A program made the translations under genes and the position numbers. 64,000 nucleotides of DNA from a candidate division WOR-3 bacterium (GTDB taxonomy: Bacteria; Hydrothermota; Hydrothermia; UBA1063), in NCBI GenBank assembly GCA_039803545.1, contig JBDRYS010000001.1, positions 189,866 through 253,865 on the forward strand. The letters run 5' to 3'. The notes beneath the pieces were generated by a model. The model did not search any database and was not told where the DNA came from. It worked only from the letters and a program-made list of their open reading frames with translations. This document shows positions 43,378-52,651 of the stretch, piece after piece. Within the stretch, counting starts at the first letter, position 1. Each line of letters opens with the position of its first letter.

Positions 43378-44483
43378 GAGCCCTTTTAATTTTTATTCTA
43401 CTGGCACAAACAGCTGATATAGAGTCTTCAAGACAGCAACTGGAAAGACTTAAAAAGGAATTTGAAGAGACGAGAAGAAGGATTTCCCAAATGGAAACAA
43501 GGATGAAGACTACAGAGGAAGAGATTGCAAAAATTGAAAGCAAGGAAAAGGAAATTCTCAGGTTCATTGATAAACTTAACAGAGATATAGCGTCTATTCA
43601 AAATGAGATTGCAAAATTGGAGATACAAATAAACCAAAAAGAAGAAGAACTTTTAAAACGCGCCGACAGAATAAAGTTAAGCCTCAATTTGCTTTATCAG
43701 ACCCCTCAGGAAAATCAAATCTTGAAATTTTTACCTTCTAAGGAAGAAGAAAAGGAGGCCCTTTATCTTGTGGATTATGCGATACAAAGTGAGAAAAGGG
43801 AGAGGGACAGGGCGCTGCAAATTTATAATGAACTTAAAGCGTACAAGGATTTGAGAAATGAAAACTTAGAATTTGTAATGGCGATGAAGAGTGAAGTTGT
43901 TGAGCAACAGAAGGAACTTGAAGCATTAAAGCGCAAGAAAGAACAATTGTTAGCGTCCTTAAAGACCAAGAAAACAACGGAAGAGCAAAGGTTGGCTGAG
44001 CTTGAGAAAGCTATAAAGGAGATGCAGGCTTTGATAACGAGGCTCGAGAAGGAACAGGAAAAGAAGAGGATGGAAGAACATATAGTTGCGAAAAGTCCAA
44101 CGGGAAAATATCCTTGGCCCGTTAAAGGAAGGGTAGTAATGGATTATGGTACCATTGTGAATCCTAAGTACGGGACTAAGATATTTAATCCTGGCATTGA
44201 CATCGAAGCAGCGCCGGGGAGTTCAGTACTGGCCATTGATGATGGGGTTGTGATTTTTGTAGGAACTGTGACAGGTTATGGAAATACCGTTATCATTGAT
44301 CATAGAGGATTCTTTTCCGTATATTCCTATTTGCATAAGGTTAATGTAACAAGCGGTGCTAAAGTTAAAAGGGGTCAGATCATTGGAACGGTCGGAACCT
44401 CTGACCACTATTTCGGTTCACGACTGCACTTTGAGATTCGCGATCACGGAAAGGCGGTTAATCCGCTTCTTTATTTAGATTAG
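43374..44483 (+). CDS. envC: EnvC-like coiled-coil protein with degenerate LytM domain
   Basis: A 369-residue exported protein: a signal peptide (MRALLIFILLAQTAD), a long coiled coil (about 15-110 and 150-240) and a C-terminal M23/LytM domain (about 250-369). The zinc site is broken: the usual HxGID is NPGID, and the HLHFE motif reads RLHFE, although SYLHKV keeps its His. That matches EnvC, which activates amidases rather than cutting peptidoglycan itself. Gene order ftsE-ftsX-envC supports the assignment. Its 3' end overlaps the opposite-strand carboxypeptidase by 4 nt. Confidence 0.85.
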   Translation: MRALLIFILLAQTADIESSRQQLERLKKEFEETRRRISQMETRMKTTEEEIAKIESKEKEILRFIDKLNRDIASIQNEIAKLEIQINQKEEELLKRADRIKLSLNLLYQTPQENQILKFLPSKEEEKEALYLVDYAIQSEKRERDRALQIYNELKAYKDLRNENLEFVMAMKSEVVEQQKELEALKRKKEQLLASLKTKKTTEEQRLAELEKAIKEMQALITRLEKEQEKKRMEEHIVAKSPTGKYPWPVKGRVVMDYGTIVNPKYGTKIFNPGIDIEAAPGSSVLAIDDGVVIFVGTVTGYGNTVIIDHRGFFSVYSYLHKVNVTSGAKVKRGQIIGTVGTSDHYFGSRLHFEIRDHGKAVNPLLYLD

Positions 44484-46693
44484 TCTACGTACAAAATCTT
44501 CCCTCTTTGCTGATGATTTCCGCTCTTAAAGAGGTAAAAGTACACGCCTTCCTTCCGAAGTTTTAATTGATAAGAGGTCTTGACATCCCCCTTTTGTCTT
44601 ATCTGCCAGACCTTGCGTCCTTGTGCATCAAAAATTATCAGTTCCGGATCTTTTGCCGAAACAAAGATATTGATCGTCGCCTTTGCGAGACTGGGTACTG
44701 ATATTTCTGCTCTATTTTGCGCTTCGCTGATTAAAGTATGAGATCGTGTAAGATAGAGCTTTTTTAGCGTGCTGTAGTTACCGTTACCGAATTGGTTTGA
44801 GTGGGCCCTCACCCTAATGTAGTAGAGTCCTGTGTCAATGTCTCTCAAAACGTAGGTGGTGTCTGTAATGTTTGAAAGGGTCACGAAGGAGTCCCAACTT
44901 GCCACGGGATACACATCATCGATATAGATTCCTTCGTAAAGCGTATATTCGTCTGTCATGTATCGTACTCTAAAGTAAACACTCTTCCCTGCGTAATTTG
45001 AAATATCGTATTTTTTGTAAATCCAGTTTGAACTTTGCCCCGTTATCCTCTCGTTTTCCAGTGGTAACCACTCCCTTAGGTTCTCTGAGATCTCAACAAT
45101 TGCGGCGTCATAATCGGTCTCGATGTTATAGTAAGTCCAAAGGCAAAAGCTGTCTCCTGGTTCAACATAGTAAGGGAATTTTGTCCTTGCCTGGGAAATA
45201 GCGTAATTAACTGGGTCAGACCTCAGCGATTTTGAGCTTGAGTGGGCCCTCTGGGTTGACAGGGAAAAACTTTCAATGTCCCAGAGGCTTGTATTCCCTT
45301 CAAAAGTTTCCTTTACTTTGTTTAGTCCTTTCAATATCTGAATTTCGTAGGAAGTTGGCTGGTTGAATTCTTTGTTTGGAGCGGTCCATATGAGCTGGAT
45401 AGAATCCGAAACGGTATCGTTTGCAGGGGAAATGATAATGGGTGCAGGTGGTATTGTTTTCATAAAGTGATAGATTGAATCACCTTTCTGCAAAAGAAAG
45501 AGCACGCCATTAAAGTTTTGTCTTTTAATGTAAGGTAAGTCTGAAGTATTTTGATAAAAAGCGGTTCCAATTTCCACGGTAAATGCCAGGCATGGAGTAC
45601 CATTTACATTGGTATACCAACCATACTCCCAATCTGTAGAGCTACCCGAAGTAGGGTATAGACTCACCGATTTTTCATAGGTATAAGTTCCACCATTCAG
45701 GGTTCCTATGAGGTTTGCCATTGTACTACCGATGGAATTGTACCAGTTATCGTGCGGTGTAGCGTCCTGTTTATGCCCCCAGGGTGCAAGGACAAGTTCA
45801 GAATAGGAATGGTAGTCTACAATAGTTACGAATTTGTGGGATTTTATAAATTCTGAATAGGCAAAAATTTCCTTGGCGGAGTGTTGACGCTTTCCACAGA
45901 AGATCTCTTGACTCGGGTTGTGACTTACCGAAGAGGAGTTGATTACCCCCCATCCATCTATAGCGTTGCTGTCACAAATTCCATTGTAGTTTCTGTTGGG
46001 ATCGGTTCCAATGGCGTTTCTGTATGGTTCCCTATCTTTCCGCCAGTTGCGACGTCCTCCTGAATAATCATATACGTATCCATCTACATTAATAACAGGG
46101 AAGATCCATATTTCGCGATTGTTCACAATATTAGCGATAGTTTGGTCAAATCCATAGCCACGAAGGAGTGTGTCAATTATAAAAAGGGGGACTTCCACAC
46201 TTGCCCATTCCCTTGCATGGTGGCAACCGGAAAAGAGTTGCTCCGGTTCCTCTTCATCTTCTGCCACATTGTCTGAAATTTTAACGCCGTAAATCCACCG
46301 ACCTTCGTAGGTCGGCCCTATGCTCTCTATTTTACATATGGTAGGATAACTTAAGGCATAATTTCTAAGGAGACTCACAATCTGATCGTAGGAGTGGTAA
46401 CTGTCTTTGACCTTAGATTTCTCCTTTTCGAGGTCAGGGACTGTTATTTCGTACTTTATGTTCAAAGCCTTGATTTTTTGTAGCCCTTTTTCGTCAACCA
46501 ATAGATCATACCACTTTTTCGGGCTAACTCCCGTTATCTCAGGAAATTCCTCCTTTGGAAAGTGTCTCAGTACCTTTTGTTCAAGTTCTGAGTAGTTATC
46601 GATATAAATTCTTACTATGGAGAGAGTTTTTGCATGTAAACTTGAATTAACTATGAAGCCTATGACTAAGGCAAGCTTAACCAAATTCTTCAT
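44480..46693 (-). CDS. Secreted M14 zinc carboxypeptidase with C-terminal sorting domain
   Basis: A 737-residue exported peptidase. After the signal peptide (MKNLVKLALVIGFIVNSSLHA) and a propeptide comes the M14 domain with GCHHAREWASVE (HxxE), DYHSYSELVLAPWG (third zinc His) and the catalytic Glu in FTVEIGT. Fibronectin/MAM-like beta domains follow (about 400-640). The tail (IFDAQGRKVWQIRQ ... LRKEGVYFYLFKSG ... RGKILYVD) is T9SS-like. ATG 46693 is chosen because the SD GGAGGG lies 4 nt upstream; the longer frame would start on TTG inside that SD. Confidence 0.9.
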   Translation of the reverse strand: MKNLVKLALVIGFIVNSSLHAKTLSIVRIYIDNYSELEQKVLRHFPKEEFPEITGVSPKKWYDLLVDEKGLQKIKALNIKYEITVPDLEKEKSKVKDSYHSYDQIVSLLRNYALSYPTICKIESIGPTYEGRWIYGVKISDNVAEDEEEPEQLFSGCHHAREWASVEVPLFIIDTLLRGYGFDQTIANIVNNREIWIFPVINVDGYVYDYSGGRRNWRKDREPYRNAIGTDPNRNYNGICDSNAIDGWGVINSSSVSHNPSQEIFCGKRQHSAKEIFAYSEFIKSHKFVTIVDYHSYSELVLAPWGHKQDATPHDNWYNSIGSTMANLIGTLNGGTYTYEKSVSLYPTSGSSTDWEYGWYTNVNGTPCLAFTVEIGTAFYQNTSDLPYIKRQNFNGVLFLLQKGDSIYHFMKTIPPAPIIISPANDTVSDSIQLIWTAPNKEFNQPTSYEIQILKGLNKVKETFEGNTSLWDIESFSLSTQRAHSSSKSLRSDPVNYAISQARTKFPYYVEPGDSFCLWTYYNIETDYDAAIVEISENLREWLPLENERITGQSSNWIYKKYDISNYAGKSVYFRVRYMTDEYTLYEGIYIDDVYPVASWDSFVTLSNITDTTYVLRDIDTGLYYIRVRAHSNQFGNGNYSTLKKLYLTRSHTLISEAQNRAEISVPSLAKATINIFVSAKDPELIIFDAQGRKVWQIRQKGDVKTSYQLKLRKEGVYFYLFKSGNHQQRGKILYVD

Positions 46694-47288
46694 AGTTCCC
46701 TCCTTCAAAGTAAATTGTAAAGCTGGCTCGAGAAAAAGAGAAACTAAAAGGCATTCAGGAGTGATCTACTCAACGGTAATTTCACAGAACAAAAGGTGGT
46801 AAAGGATAGGCACATTAATTTTACGAGGGAAAAGTAGCTTTATTTTGATTATTTTGTTTCCTTGCCAAGCATCTTCTTTTATTTCTGAGTTAAAAAGCTA
46901 CCCTGTAGCTATGTGTTAGAAAGGCCAATCAAGTTAAGATTCGATTGTTAGAAGAATCAGGGTAATTGAGATGAAAGTGGTGGGAAAAAGAGTAAATGTT
47001 AAAGTTATAAAGAAGAATGGGACGGATGGGCTTTTCTACATGTATTAAGGCCTGAGGTTGCAAGTTGTCAGTGAAAAGCAGGATCAATGGATAATCAAGG
47101 TGTAAAGATAGGCTTACCAAGGCTAATAGCGGGAAAAGAAGTTTACAATAGAAATCAGAACTTCAAAAAATCGTTTAATGGCTTTAGTTTTCAAGTTTTG
47201 TGCTTGAAAGATTTTAGAAGCTTTGCCAAAGGATCGCTTTTGTTTTCACGCCGTCATTTTTATAATCTAACTAAGCGGAGGTGTTGTA
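46694..47288. other. Divergent intergenic region without a recognisable gene
   Basis: About 600 bp between divergent peptidase genes. Short frames here have no SD, family motif or codon character of their own. On the right, TATAAT (47261-47266) and SD GCGGAGG lead into the M20 gene, but the -35 is weak. On the left, a TACAAT-like box may serve the M14 gene. No tRNA, clear hairpin or repeat was seen. Confidence 0.5.
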
Positions 47289-48386
47289 ATGAAAGAAAAT
47301 ATAGCTATGCTCCTTGAAAAGTTGATCAGGGTGAAAAGTGTGAGTGATAACCTTCCTGAGCTTTCCAGGATCATTGACCTTGTTGAAGAGGAGTTAAAAG
47401 AAACTCAGGGTCTATTTTCGAGAAGATATCTTGTTAACAATAAACCTTCTATTTTCTACACTTTTTACAATACTTATCATCCGGAGATCCTTTTTGTTGG
47501 GCACCTTGATGTGGTAAGTGGAAGGGATGAGGACTTTGTACCCCGCCGCGAAGGTGACCTGCTCTACGGGAGAGGCTCCATAGATATGAAGGGTTCTTGT
47601 GCTGTTATGATAGAACTTATTAAGGCTTTGTCTAAGGAAAAGGATAGCCCCAACGTAGGATTTCTATTTACGACGGATGAGGAAGTGGGCAGCGAAAATG
47701 GGGTTAAATATCTTGTCGAAAAAGAAGGGATTGGCGGAGAGTTTGTTATAATACCTGATGGTGGGGAGGACTTTCAGCTTGTTATAGAGGGGAAGGGGGT
47801 TTTTCATGTAAAAATTGTAGCCCACGGCGTTGCTACCCATGGCTCAAGGATTTTCGCAGGCGAAAATGCCCTTGATAAACTTGTCCAGATTTACAATGAA
47901 TTAAAATCGCACTTTCATCCTGAACCCTGCGGTGATCCCGACCATTGGCATAATACGATAAACCTAGGTAAAATGGTGGGAGGTGATTCCGTTAATAGGG
48001 TTCCAGATTACGGTGAGATGTATCTTGACATTCGCTTTGTGCATCCTTTTACTGTAAAAAAGATGGAAGAACTATTAAAGGGCATCCTTTCAAAGTACAA
48101 AGGGGTTGAATATGAACTTATTTCAACAGGTGAAACAGTTTTTACGCCAAAGGATAACCCTTATCTTTTGAGGTACAAGAGAATCGCTGAGGAAGTGTTA
48201 AATAGAAAGCTATCCTTCTCAAAAGAGCATGGTGCTACGGACGGACGGTTCTTCTCCGAGAGAGGGATGCCAGTTTTAATTACCGCACCAAAAGGCGGTA
48301 ACATTCATGGCAATGACGAATGGGTGGATTTAAATTCCTTAGAGGCTCTGTTTAAAATCTTTTTCAGGTTTGTCAAAGAGAAATAG
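47289..48386 (+). CDS. M20-family metallopeptidase/deacylase (DapE/ArgE-like)
   Basis: A 365-residue di-zinc hydrolase. Visible motifs are VGHLDVV (first metal His, Asp), YGRGSIDMKGS, TTDEEVGSENG (catalytic Glu pair), IPDGGE and, near the end, EHGATDGRFF. This fits succinyl-diaminopimelate desuccinylase, acetylornithine deacetylase or LysK; the neighbours do not decide. SD GGAGGTG precedes the ATG. Its last 48 nt overlap the convergent gene on the other strand. Confidence 0.87.
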   Translation: MKENIAMLLEKLIRVKSVSDNLPELSRIIDLVEEELKETQGLFSRRYLVNNKPSIFYTFYNTYHPEILFVGHLDVVSGRDEDFVPRREGDLLYGRGSIDMKGSCAVMIELIKALSKEKDSPNVGFLFTTDEEVGSENGVKYLVEKEGIGGEFVIIPDGGEDFQLVIEGKGVFHVKIVAHGVATHGSRIFAGENALDKLVQIYNELKSHFHPEPCGDPDHWHNTINLGKMVGGDSVNRVPDYGEMYLDIRFVHPFTVKKMEELLKGILSKYKGVEYELISTGETVFTPKDNPYLLRYKRIAEEVLNRKLSFSKEHGATDGRFFSERGMPVLITAPKGGNIHGNDEWVDLNSLEALFKIFFRFVKEK

Positions 48387-49268
48387 AACCCATCCGATTA
48401 GACTTATTATTACAGAGGTAAGGTAATAGAGGAGGGAAAGGAGCAAGGCCTTTTCCCTTCCTATTAGGTCTCCATAAAGAATTATAAATGCACCTTCTCT
48501 CAGTCCGAGCCCCGAGATAGTAACAGGGATCATCATTACAAAATTGATAATGGGCAAAAGAAGAATGCTTTCCCATATCGGTATTTTTACCTTTAATCCA
48601 AAACTGATAACTATTGGAACAAGAGAGAATAGGAGCTGGATGAGTATGGAAATGGGGAGTGTCTTCAGTATCAAAGGCCATTCATCGCGGTATTCATAGA
48701 TTGAATTCAAAAATTTTAAAATGGGTGTTGTGATTTTATTTCGCTTAACTTTGTTTACCGTCTCGTAAAATTGTTTTGTAAAGAGCAAAAGGTTTATGGC
48801 TAAAAGGAGTAAAATCCCAATAATAGTGATATTTAGCAGCGCTTTTGTTTTCATAGTTAGTGTGATAGCGGCGATAATGAGATAGAAAAGTATCGCATAA
48901 AAGCCCGAGAGCCTGTCAATGAAGGTTGCGGCAAGTGCTATAGAAACTTTCCCACCTTTTCCTGCATAGATTGCTCTTACAACGTCGAGCCCTCCGGAGG
49001 GCAGGAAATTTCCGGCAAATATTGAAATAAGATAATACTTCAAGGCCTGTGATAAGGTGAGTACAATACTCCTCAATTTAAGGAAGATTACCCAACGATA
49101 GGCGGAAAGGAGTATTGCAATAAAATAAATAAGGGTAGCGGGTATCAGAAAGATATAATTGGCTGCCTTTATCTCGTGAATTATTGTACTCCACTTTAAA
49201 CGGGTTAGGATCAAAATAAGAAGCCCCAGTGAAACAGCAATTTTTATCACATTTGATAATTTCTTCAT
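48339..49268 (-). CDS. Flippase-like membrane protein (LPG synthase TM / UPF0104 family)
   Basis: A 309-residue integral membrane protein with about eight helices. Motifs typical of the lysylphosphatidylglycerol-synthase TM family are AYRWVIFLKLRSI, GNFLPSGGLDVVRAIY, TFIDRLSGFYAIL and GLREGAFIILYG. The soluble synthetase domain is absent, so aminoacyl-lipid synthesis is unlikely; polyprenyl-lipid or glycolipid handling is more plausible. It is the last gene of an eight-gene operon and overlaps recO by 4 nt. Confidence 0.85.
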   Translation of the reverse strand: MKKLSNVIKIAVSLGLLILILTRLKWSTIIHEIKAANYIFLIPATLIYFIAILLSAYRWVIFLKLRSIVLTLSQALKYYLISIFAGNFLPSGGLDVVRAIYAGKGGKVSIALAATFIDRLSGFYAILFYLIIAAITLTMKTKALLNITIIGILLLLAINLLLFTKQFYETVNKVKRNKITTPILKFLNSIYEYRDEWPLILKTLPISILIQLLFSLVPIVISFGLKVKIPIWESILLLPIINFVMMIPVTISGLGLREGAFIILYGDLIGREKALLLSLLYYLTSVIISLIGWVLFLFDKPEKDFKQSL

Positions 49269-49945
49269 AGCCCTTCCCCAATTAACAAAAGAAGTTTTTT
49301 CGTTTGTTCTCGAAGTTCGAGGTTGTTCAATTCTTTCCAGTCCTTAGATAGAATAAAATTAATTTCTGCTCGGGTCCCATCATTAATGGGAACGCCTATC
49401 TCACCGTTTTCCAGACAAGACCTGCAAACTGAAATTTTTAGTTCTTCCAGGAAATAGTCAGCCTTTCTTTGCTTGCATCTTTGACAGGATTCAAATTGAG
49501 GAAGTAACCCTTCTTTCTGTAAATACCTAACTATGAAGAAGCCATAAAGGAGCGAGTTTATTCTCTCCGCTTTGTCAAGGAATCTCAAAAAGTCGAGGAG
49601 TTCATCGTAACTCTCTTGACCACTGCCCTGAGGGATGGTTTTAATTAAGAATTGAGAGACTTTTGATGCAAGCTCATATTTGCTATAATTCTCGTATATC
49701 CCCGGGAAGCGCTTGAGAATCTTGCCCTCTTTTACAATGTTAAATTCCCTTTCGGGTTTGTAGTAAAAAATGAGTTCGCTTTCCGAAAAAAGTTCGAAGG
49801 ACATCCTCAAAGGAGATTTTAATCTTTTTGCACCCTTAGCAAGAAATTTCATCATACCATCTTCCTTTGTTATTGCAGAAAGAATTAGAGAGGTTTCCAT
49901 GAAATCATCGGTTCTCAAAATTATCGCCCTGTCCTTTTTCAGCAT
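49265..49945 (-). CDS. recO: DNA repair protein RecO
   Basis: A 226-residue protein. The N-terminal OB fold opens KKDRAIILRTDDFMETSLIL, then a helical domain, with the zinc motif CQRCKQRK ... CRSCLENG at about 160-185. RecO loads RecA at single-strand gaps with RecR. The start overlaps the HhH gene by 41 nt. Length and motifs are normal. Confidence 0.92.
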   Translation of the reverse strand: MLKKDRAIILRTDDFMETSLILSAITKEDGMMKFLAKGAKRLKSPLRMSFELFSESELIFYYKPEREFNIVKEGKILKRFPGIYENYSKYELASKVSQFLIKTIPQGSGQESYDELLDFLRFLDKAERINSLLYGFFIVRYLQKEGLLPQFESCQRCKQRKADYFLEELKISVCRSCLENGEIGVPINDGTRAEINFILSKDWKELNNLELREQTKKLLLLIGEGL

Positions 49946-51098
49946 TTATCTTTAATTCTAATGACACATTCCAGGATTTTTTGTCCTTCCAGCCGATAGC
50001 TATTTTAAAAGGCATAGAATGAATAGCAAAATTTCCTGCAACCCTATATTCGAAGGCACTGATTGTTGGATAGTAAAACACTTTGAGGTTTATTGCCTCA
50101 TAAAAGGTGCTAAGCGTGATTCTTTCAGTCTGCCCTTTTAGATACTGGATGAATAAATTTCTCGAGTAAATTTTCACTGAGTATATTTCTGGATATTTTT
50201 CTGTGAGGGTTGCGCGAACGTCAAAGGCACAACCGGATGGTAAAGTTTGTGAGTACTGCAAATAAGAGGCATTATCAAATTCCTTGTTGCTTAATTTCAG
50301 GTAAAAACTATTTCCTGTTTGAAAAGCTCTTGAAATTCCAAAGTCCACAAAGAACTTTTTATCTACTAATTTTGCCTGGGCGGAAAGGTTTAAATTTTTC
50401 TCTTTAAAATGCAACCGTAAGACCGCTGTTTTGTTTAGCGAAGATAAAAAAGTATAGAAAGTGATGGGTTCTATCTTACTTCTGGCAAAGATCTGAAAAT
50501 CGGCTCTTTCTTTATGAACAAAAACAGGGGAGATAAGAATATGAGTAACATTAAAATGCAGTGGAACTCCAATTTTTAATCTATGCAGCCCTATGGCGAC
50601 CGTTAAGGGCCGGTTTAAGCAAAGGTTGAAATTTCCTTTATTTGGATAAAATACCGGATTCAGGGTGTAAGGTGAGATTTGAAGGTCAAATTTTCCTATG
50701 GTGATCCAATTATTGCCCAAATAAGCACCCAAAAACTTACTATCCATGTAAAAAGAGCCAAAATACTTTGATGATGTGAATTTGGAGTAAAAACCTTGGG
50801 CATTGTGCTCTCGCCAGAATTTGATTTGAATATTGTATTTTTCAGGGCTTTTAAAAATAAAGACTTCTTGAAGGGCCTCCACTTTTGCGGTATCTAATCC
50901 CGTTCTTTCGATTAGGTCCGTTATTGATTTGAATTCTTTTACCGTTCTCGCTGTCATAATTGCCAGGGCTTCTTCCTCTGTAATGATTGGAATGGAAAGG
51001 AGTTCTTCAAAGGTAGCGACGTTGGGGTTTAATTTTCTCGGTTCACTTTTTCCAATAAAAATAGAAATAGTAAAGAAGGGCAAGAAGAGTTTTAGCAT
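49905..51098 (-). CDS. Exported HhH (ComEA-like) protein with beta-rich C-terminal region
   Basis: A 397-residue protein. A signal sequence (MLKLFLPFFTISIFIGKSE) is followed by a ComEA-type helix-hairpin-helix region (about 20-85): LNPNVATFEELLSIP, then ARTVKEFKSITDLIER, TGLDTAKVEALQE. The remaining ~300 residues are strand-rich with aromatic alternation, suggesting an outer-membrane barrel or large beta domain. DNA uptake or DNA binding at the cell surface is a reasonable guess, not shown. It overlaps NUDIX by 56 nt and recO by 41 nt. Confidence 0.65.
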   Translation of the reverse strand: MLKLFLPFFTISIFIGKSEPRKLNPNVATFEELLSIPIITEEEALAIMTARTVKEFKSITDLIERTGLDTAKVEALQEVFIFKSPEKYNIQIKFWREHNAQGFYSKFTSSKYFGSFYMDSKFLGAYLGNNWITIGKFDLQISPYTLNPVFYPNKGNFNLCLNRPLTVAIGLHRLKIGVPLHFNVTHILISPVFVHKERADFQIFARSKIEPITFYTFLSSLNKTAVLRLHFKEKNLNLSAQAKLVDKKFFVDFGISRAFQTGNSFYLKLSNKEFDNASYLQYSQTLPSGCAFDVRATLTEKYPEIYSVKIYSRNLFIQYLKGQTERITLSTFYEAINLKVFYYPTISAFEYRVAGNFAIHSMPFKIAIGWKDKKSWNVSLELKINAEKGQGDNFENR

Positions 51099-51573
51099 CT
51101 TCGATTTCGCCTTTATTCATTAAATCCATAAGTTTTGTAAGAGGCATTCTCTGTATCTTAATGTTTTCGCCAAGATCTTCTGGCAGGGATGCATCTTTGA
51201 GGTTTTCCCCTATATAAATGTGTATCCTTTCGGTAGAGTATCCGGGAGTAAGGTAAAAAGCACCGATCTTTATCAGCTTTTCGGGTTTCATTTTAATCTC
51301 TTCCATCAATTCCCTCTTTGCCGCTTCTTCTGGTGTTTCACCGGGATCGATCTTACCTGCTGGAATCTCCAGGATTTCTTTCTTTAGTGGATATCTAAAT
51401 TGGGTAATCAGTATAGCATCCTCTTCAATTATTGGCAGAACAGCACAGGTCTCTGGAAACTCGACGATATCTCGCTTTAAGGTATGGGACTCAATTTCGT
51501 ATTCTTCTTGCCATACCTTAAAGATTAGCCCCTCATAAACCAGTTTCCTTTTTAAGTTCTTCATAGTGTTCAT
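51043..51573 (-). CDS. NUDIX hydrolase, ADP-ribose pyrophosphatase-like
   Basis: A 176-residue enzyme with the NUDIX box GETPEEAAKRELMEEIKMKP preceded by EIPAGKIDPGETP, the usual ADP-ribose pyrophosphatase arrangement. It would hydrolyse ADP-ribose or similar nucleoside diphosphates. The start may be the ATG at 51573 or the one three codons later. It is nested between overlapping hemW-like and HhH genes. Confidence 0.92.
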   Translation of the reverse strand: MNTMKNLKRKLVYEGLIFKVWQEEYEIESHTLKRDIVEFPETCAVLPIIEEDAILITQFRYPLKKEILEIPAGKIDPGETPEEAAKRELMEEIKMKPEKLIKIGAFYLTPGYSTERIHIYIGENLKDASLPEDLGENIKIQRMPLTKLMDLMNKGEIEDAKTLLALLYYFYFYWKK

Positions 51574-52651
51574 ATATTTTAAGGGCTATGGAATCTGCAA
51601 CCAACATTCCTTTTTCCGTAAGGAATAGCGAATTATTTTTCACCTTTATGTAAGGTTTTAATTCTTCTGGAATGGTTTTCAAAAGCTCGCTCTTTACCTT
51701 TAAGCCCCACTTTGTTCGCAAAGATAGGAAAATTTCTTCAATAAGTTTCTGATTTTCGTTTAAAATTTCGATTTTTTTGATCCCCTTGGAATATTGCAGG
51801 AAGGAGGAAGGATTTGTGTATCTAATCTCTTTGCCATCTTTGAGGTAGAATCCAGATGCCGAAGGTCCAAGACCTATATAATAGTGCCGGAGCCAATATT
51901 TTAAATTATGAAGGCATTCAAATCCCTTTTTTGAATAGTTTGAGATCTCGTACATTTTGAATCCATGTGCTTTCAGAATTTTATTTCTTAAGCGAAACAT
52001 TTTGACTGCCGTTTCTTCATCCTTTAGTTCAAGGTCTTTTCTTGCGGGTTTCTCATGGGTCATGGTATAGGTTGAAATGTGCTCGGGGGCAAGGTCGCAG
52101 GCTTGCTCAAGAGAATATTGGAAACTTGGCAATGTTTGCCCTTTGAAGGCAAAGATCAGGTCGACGTTAATGTTGTTAAATCCTGCCTCTCTGAACATAT
52201 GGAAAGTTCTAATATTGTCCTTGACGGTGTGTTGCCTCCCAAGTAGTTTTAATTCTTCGTCAATGAAACTTTGTACGCCGATGCTAACTCTGTTAAAGCC
52301 GAATTCCTTTATTACTTTGATAAAATCTTTTTTTACATTTTCTGGATTGACTTCAATAGATTTTTCTTTTACTTCCCCTAAATCAAAGCTCTTGTGCACG
52401 AGCTCAAGCAGTGTAGCCAGCTCCTTTGGGGATAAAACGTTCGGTGTCCCCCCACCGACATAAAGGGTTTCGTATTTAAAATCTAAGGATTTGTATCTTG
52501 CAACTTCTTCTTGCAGTGCTCTGAGGTAAATGTCGAAAAACTCGTCCTTTTTGTCTATGGATACAGAGTAAAAATGGCAATATGGACATTTTGATAAGCA
52601 AAAAGGCACATGGATGTAAAGGCCGTATTTATTTTTAGAACATTTCACCAA
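51533..52651 (-). CDS. hemW: HemW-like radical SAM protein
   Basis: A 372-residue radical-SAM protein with YIHVPFCLSKCPYCHFYSV (CxxxCxxC), GGGTPNVL and SIGVQSF, as in HemW/HemN. HemW proteins are heme chaperones and usually lack coproporphyrinogen oxidase activity; the short N-terminus before the motif fits HemW rather than HemN. No other heme gene is nearby. It overlaps both neighbours. Confidence 0.9.
   Translation of the reverse strand: MVKCSKNKYGLYIHVPFCLSKCPYCHFYSVSIDKKDEFFDIYLRALQEEVARYKSLDFKYETLYVGGGTPNVLSPKELATLLELVHKSFDLGEVKEKSIEVNPENVKKDFIKVIKEFGFNRVSIGVQSFIDEELKLLGRQHTVKDNIRTFHMFREAGFNNINVDLIFAFKGQTLPSFQYSLEQACDLAPEHISTYTMTHEKPARKDLELKDEETAVKMFRLRNKILKAHGFKMYEISNYSKKGFECLHNLKYWLRHYYIGLGPSASGFYLKDGKEIRYTNPSSFLQYSKGIKKIEILNENQKLIEEIFLSLRTKWGLKVKSELLKTIPEELKPYIKVKNNSLFLTEKGMLVADSIALKIYEHYEELKKETGL

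Noticed and set aside
46694-47288. Small genes in the divergent intergenic region
   Set aside because: The short frames have no SD, no family resemblance and biased residues typical of noncoding DNA.
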